64,000 nt of DNA from Chlamydiota bacterium (GTDB lineage Bacteria > Chlamydiota > Chlamydiia > Chlamydiales > JACKPQ01). The stretch spans positions 1 to 64,000 of the forward strand of contig JAJFLZ010000017.1 in assembly GCA_021772435.1 (NCBI GenBank), given 5' to 3'. Every line of letters starts with the position of its first letter. Positions within the stretch are counted from its first letter, which is position 1. Below the pieces are notes generated by a model. The model was not told where the DNA came from, did no database searches, and was given only the letters and a program-made list of their open reading frames with translations. A program made the position numbers and the translations under genes. Positions 63,717 through 64,000 of the stretch are shown here, in pieces.

Positions 63717-63992
63717 TTACGACTTGGTTTGTGCTGCACGTCTTGCCATTGCAGCCATTGCTACAGCCCCCATATCAACAGTTGGCCTGTTTGCGGGTAA
63801 ATTCTGAGCAACTTTTTGAACTGGAGTATTTTTAGTCATTACAGGAGTATGCGGAATATCTTTAACAGTAACCTGTCCTAGATCTTGTGGTGGAGCTTCT
63901 GAATACATCAAAGGCTTTTTCTCAGGTCTTGTTTCTCTTAAATTGCTTCCATTTCCTGAGCTTGCGTTGCGAAAAATTGCAGCTAACATCAT
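63717..63992 (-). CDS. Unknown disordered small protein at the window edge
   Basis: 91 residues if it starts at the ATG at 63992 (AGCAGG upstream). Pro/Thr/Gln-rich and probably disordered (HTPVMTKNTPVQKVAQNLP), ending in a helix AVAMAAMARRAAQTKS. Because only 8 bases remain to the right, the real start could lie outside the window. Compositionally it resembles flexible tails of secreted proteins, but no function can be assigned. Confidence 0.45.
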   Translation of the reverse strand: MMLAAIFRNASSGNGSNLRETRPEKKPLMYSEAPPQDLGQVTVKDIPHTPVMTKNTPVQKVAQNLPANRPTVDMGAVAMAAMARRAAQTKS

Positions 63993-64000
63993 TGCCTGCT

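Overview
This window reads as chromosome from a Chlamydiae-phylum bacterium, most likely an environmental (Parachlamydia/Simkania-like) lineage. On the minus strand the left 13.4 kb carries infA, tRNA-Thr, tuf, tRNA-Trp, secE, nusG, rplK, rplA, rplJ, rplL, rpoB and rpoC in the usual chlamydial order. RpoB and RpoC carry recognisably chlamydial sequence. LepB has the very long chlamydial form, a TyrP-type permease is present, and one protein has two bilobed hydrophobic modules like those of inclusion-membrane (Inc) proteins. The genus is not determined.

Layout. 1-0.6 kb: a miniature inverted-repeat element (MITE) that truncates an exported sulfotransferase-like gene. 0.65-13.4 kb: transcription/translation block. 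13.4-26.3 kb: sufE, an amino-acid permease, the first of four AAA/DUF4143 ATPase genes, a HEAT-repeat protein, hinT, a MYG1-family gene, a large LOG-like protein, a membrane metalloprotease-like protein, a DUF1207 protein, the Inc-like protein and a CAT-anticodon tRNA. 26.3-27.0 kb: a scrap heap (5' scrap of a P-loop kinase, remnant of rhuM, two tandem MITEs). 27-40.3 kb: tyrP, envelope proteins, a putative Na+/H+ antiporter, lepB, then an insertion zone (adenosine deaminase-like and EEP-nuclease-like genes between decayed copies of lepB and of a small membrane gene), then ileS. 40.5-43.6 kb: tmRNA, exported SGNH hydrolase, exported carbonic anhydrase, DEAD-box helicase. 43.6-51.2 kb: ATPase 2, a decayed cyoE duplicate, a lipase-like gene, then cyoE and cyoABCD (cytochrome bo3 quinol oxidase) interrupted by an opposite-strand Cys-rich lipoprotein. 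51.3-64 kb: YbaK-like protein, a muramidase-like gene overlapping a DUF3298 (RsiV-like) lipoprotein gene, ATPase 3, PhoH, several unknown chlamydial-type genes, DUF455, RmuC, ATPase 4 overlapping a LexA-like gene without the catalytic serine, and three small genes at the edge.

Most interesting themes: (1) an undescribed-looking ~165-bp MITE family with 5-bp target duplications, a central hairpin kept by compensatory changes, and host genes that end at its borders; (2) four AAA/DUF4143 ATPase genes, three with 32-33-bp-period repeats at the promoter and three with a -10 box only 6-7 nt before the ATG (leaderless architecture), two sharing nearly the same promoter; (3) a LexA-like repressor with no autocleavage residues, coupled to one of these ATPases; (4) a muramidase-like/DUF3298 lipoprotein pair resembling an effector-immunity pair; (5) scars of duplicated flanking genes beside captured accessory genes at lepB and cyoE. 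All statements come from reading the sequence; no database search was run.
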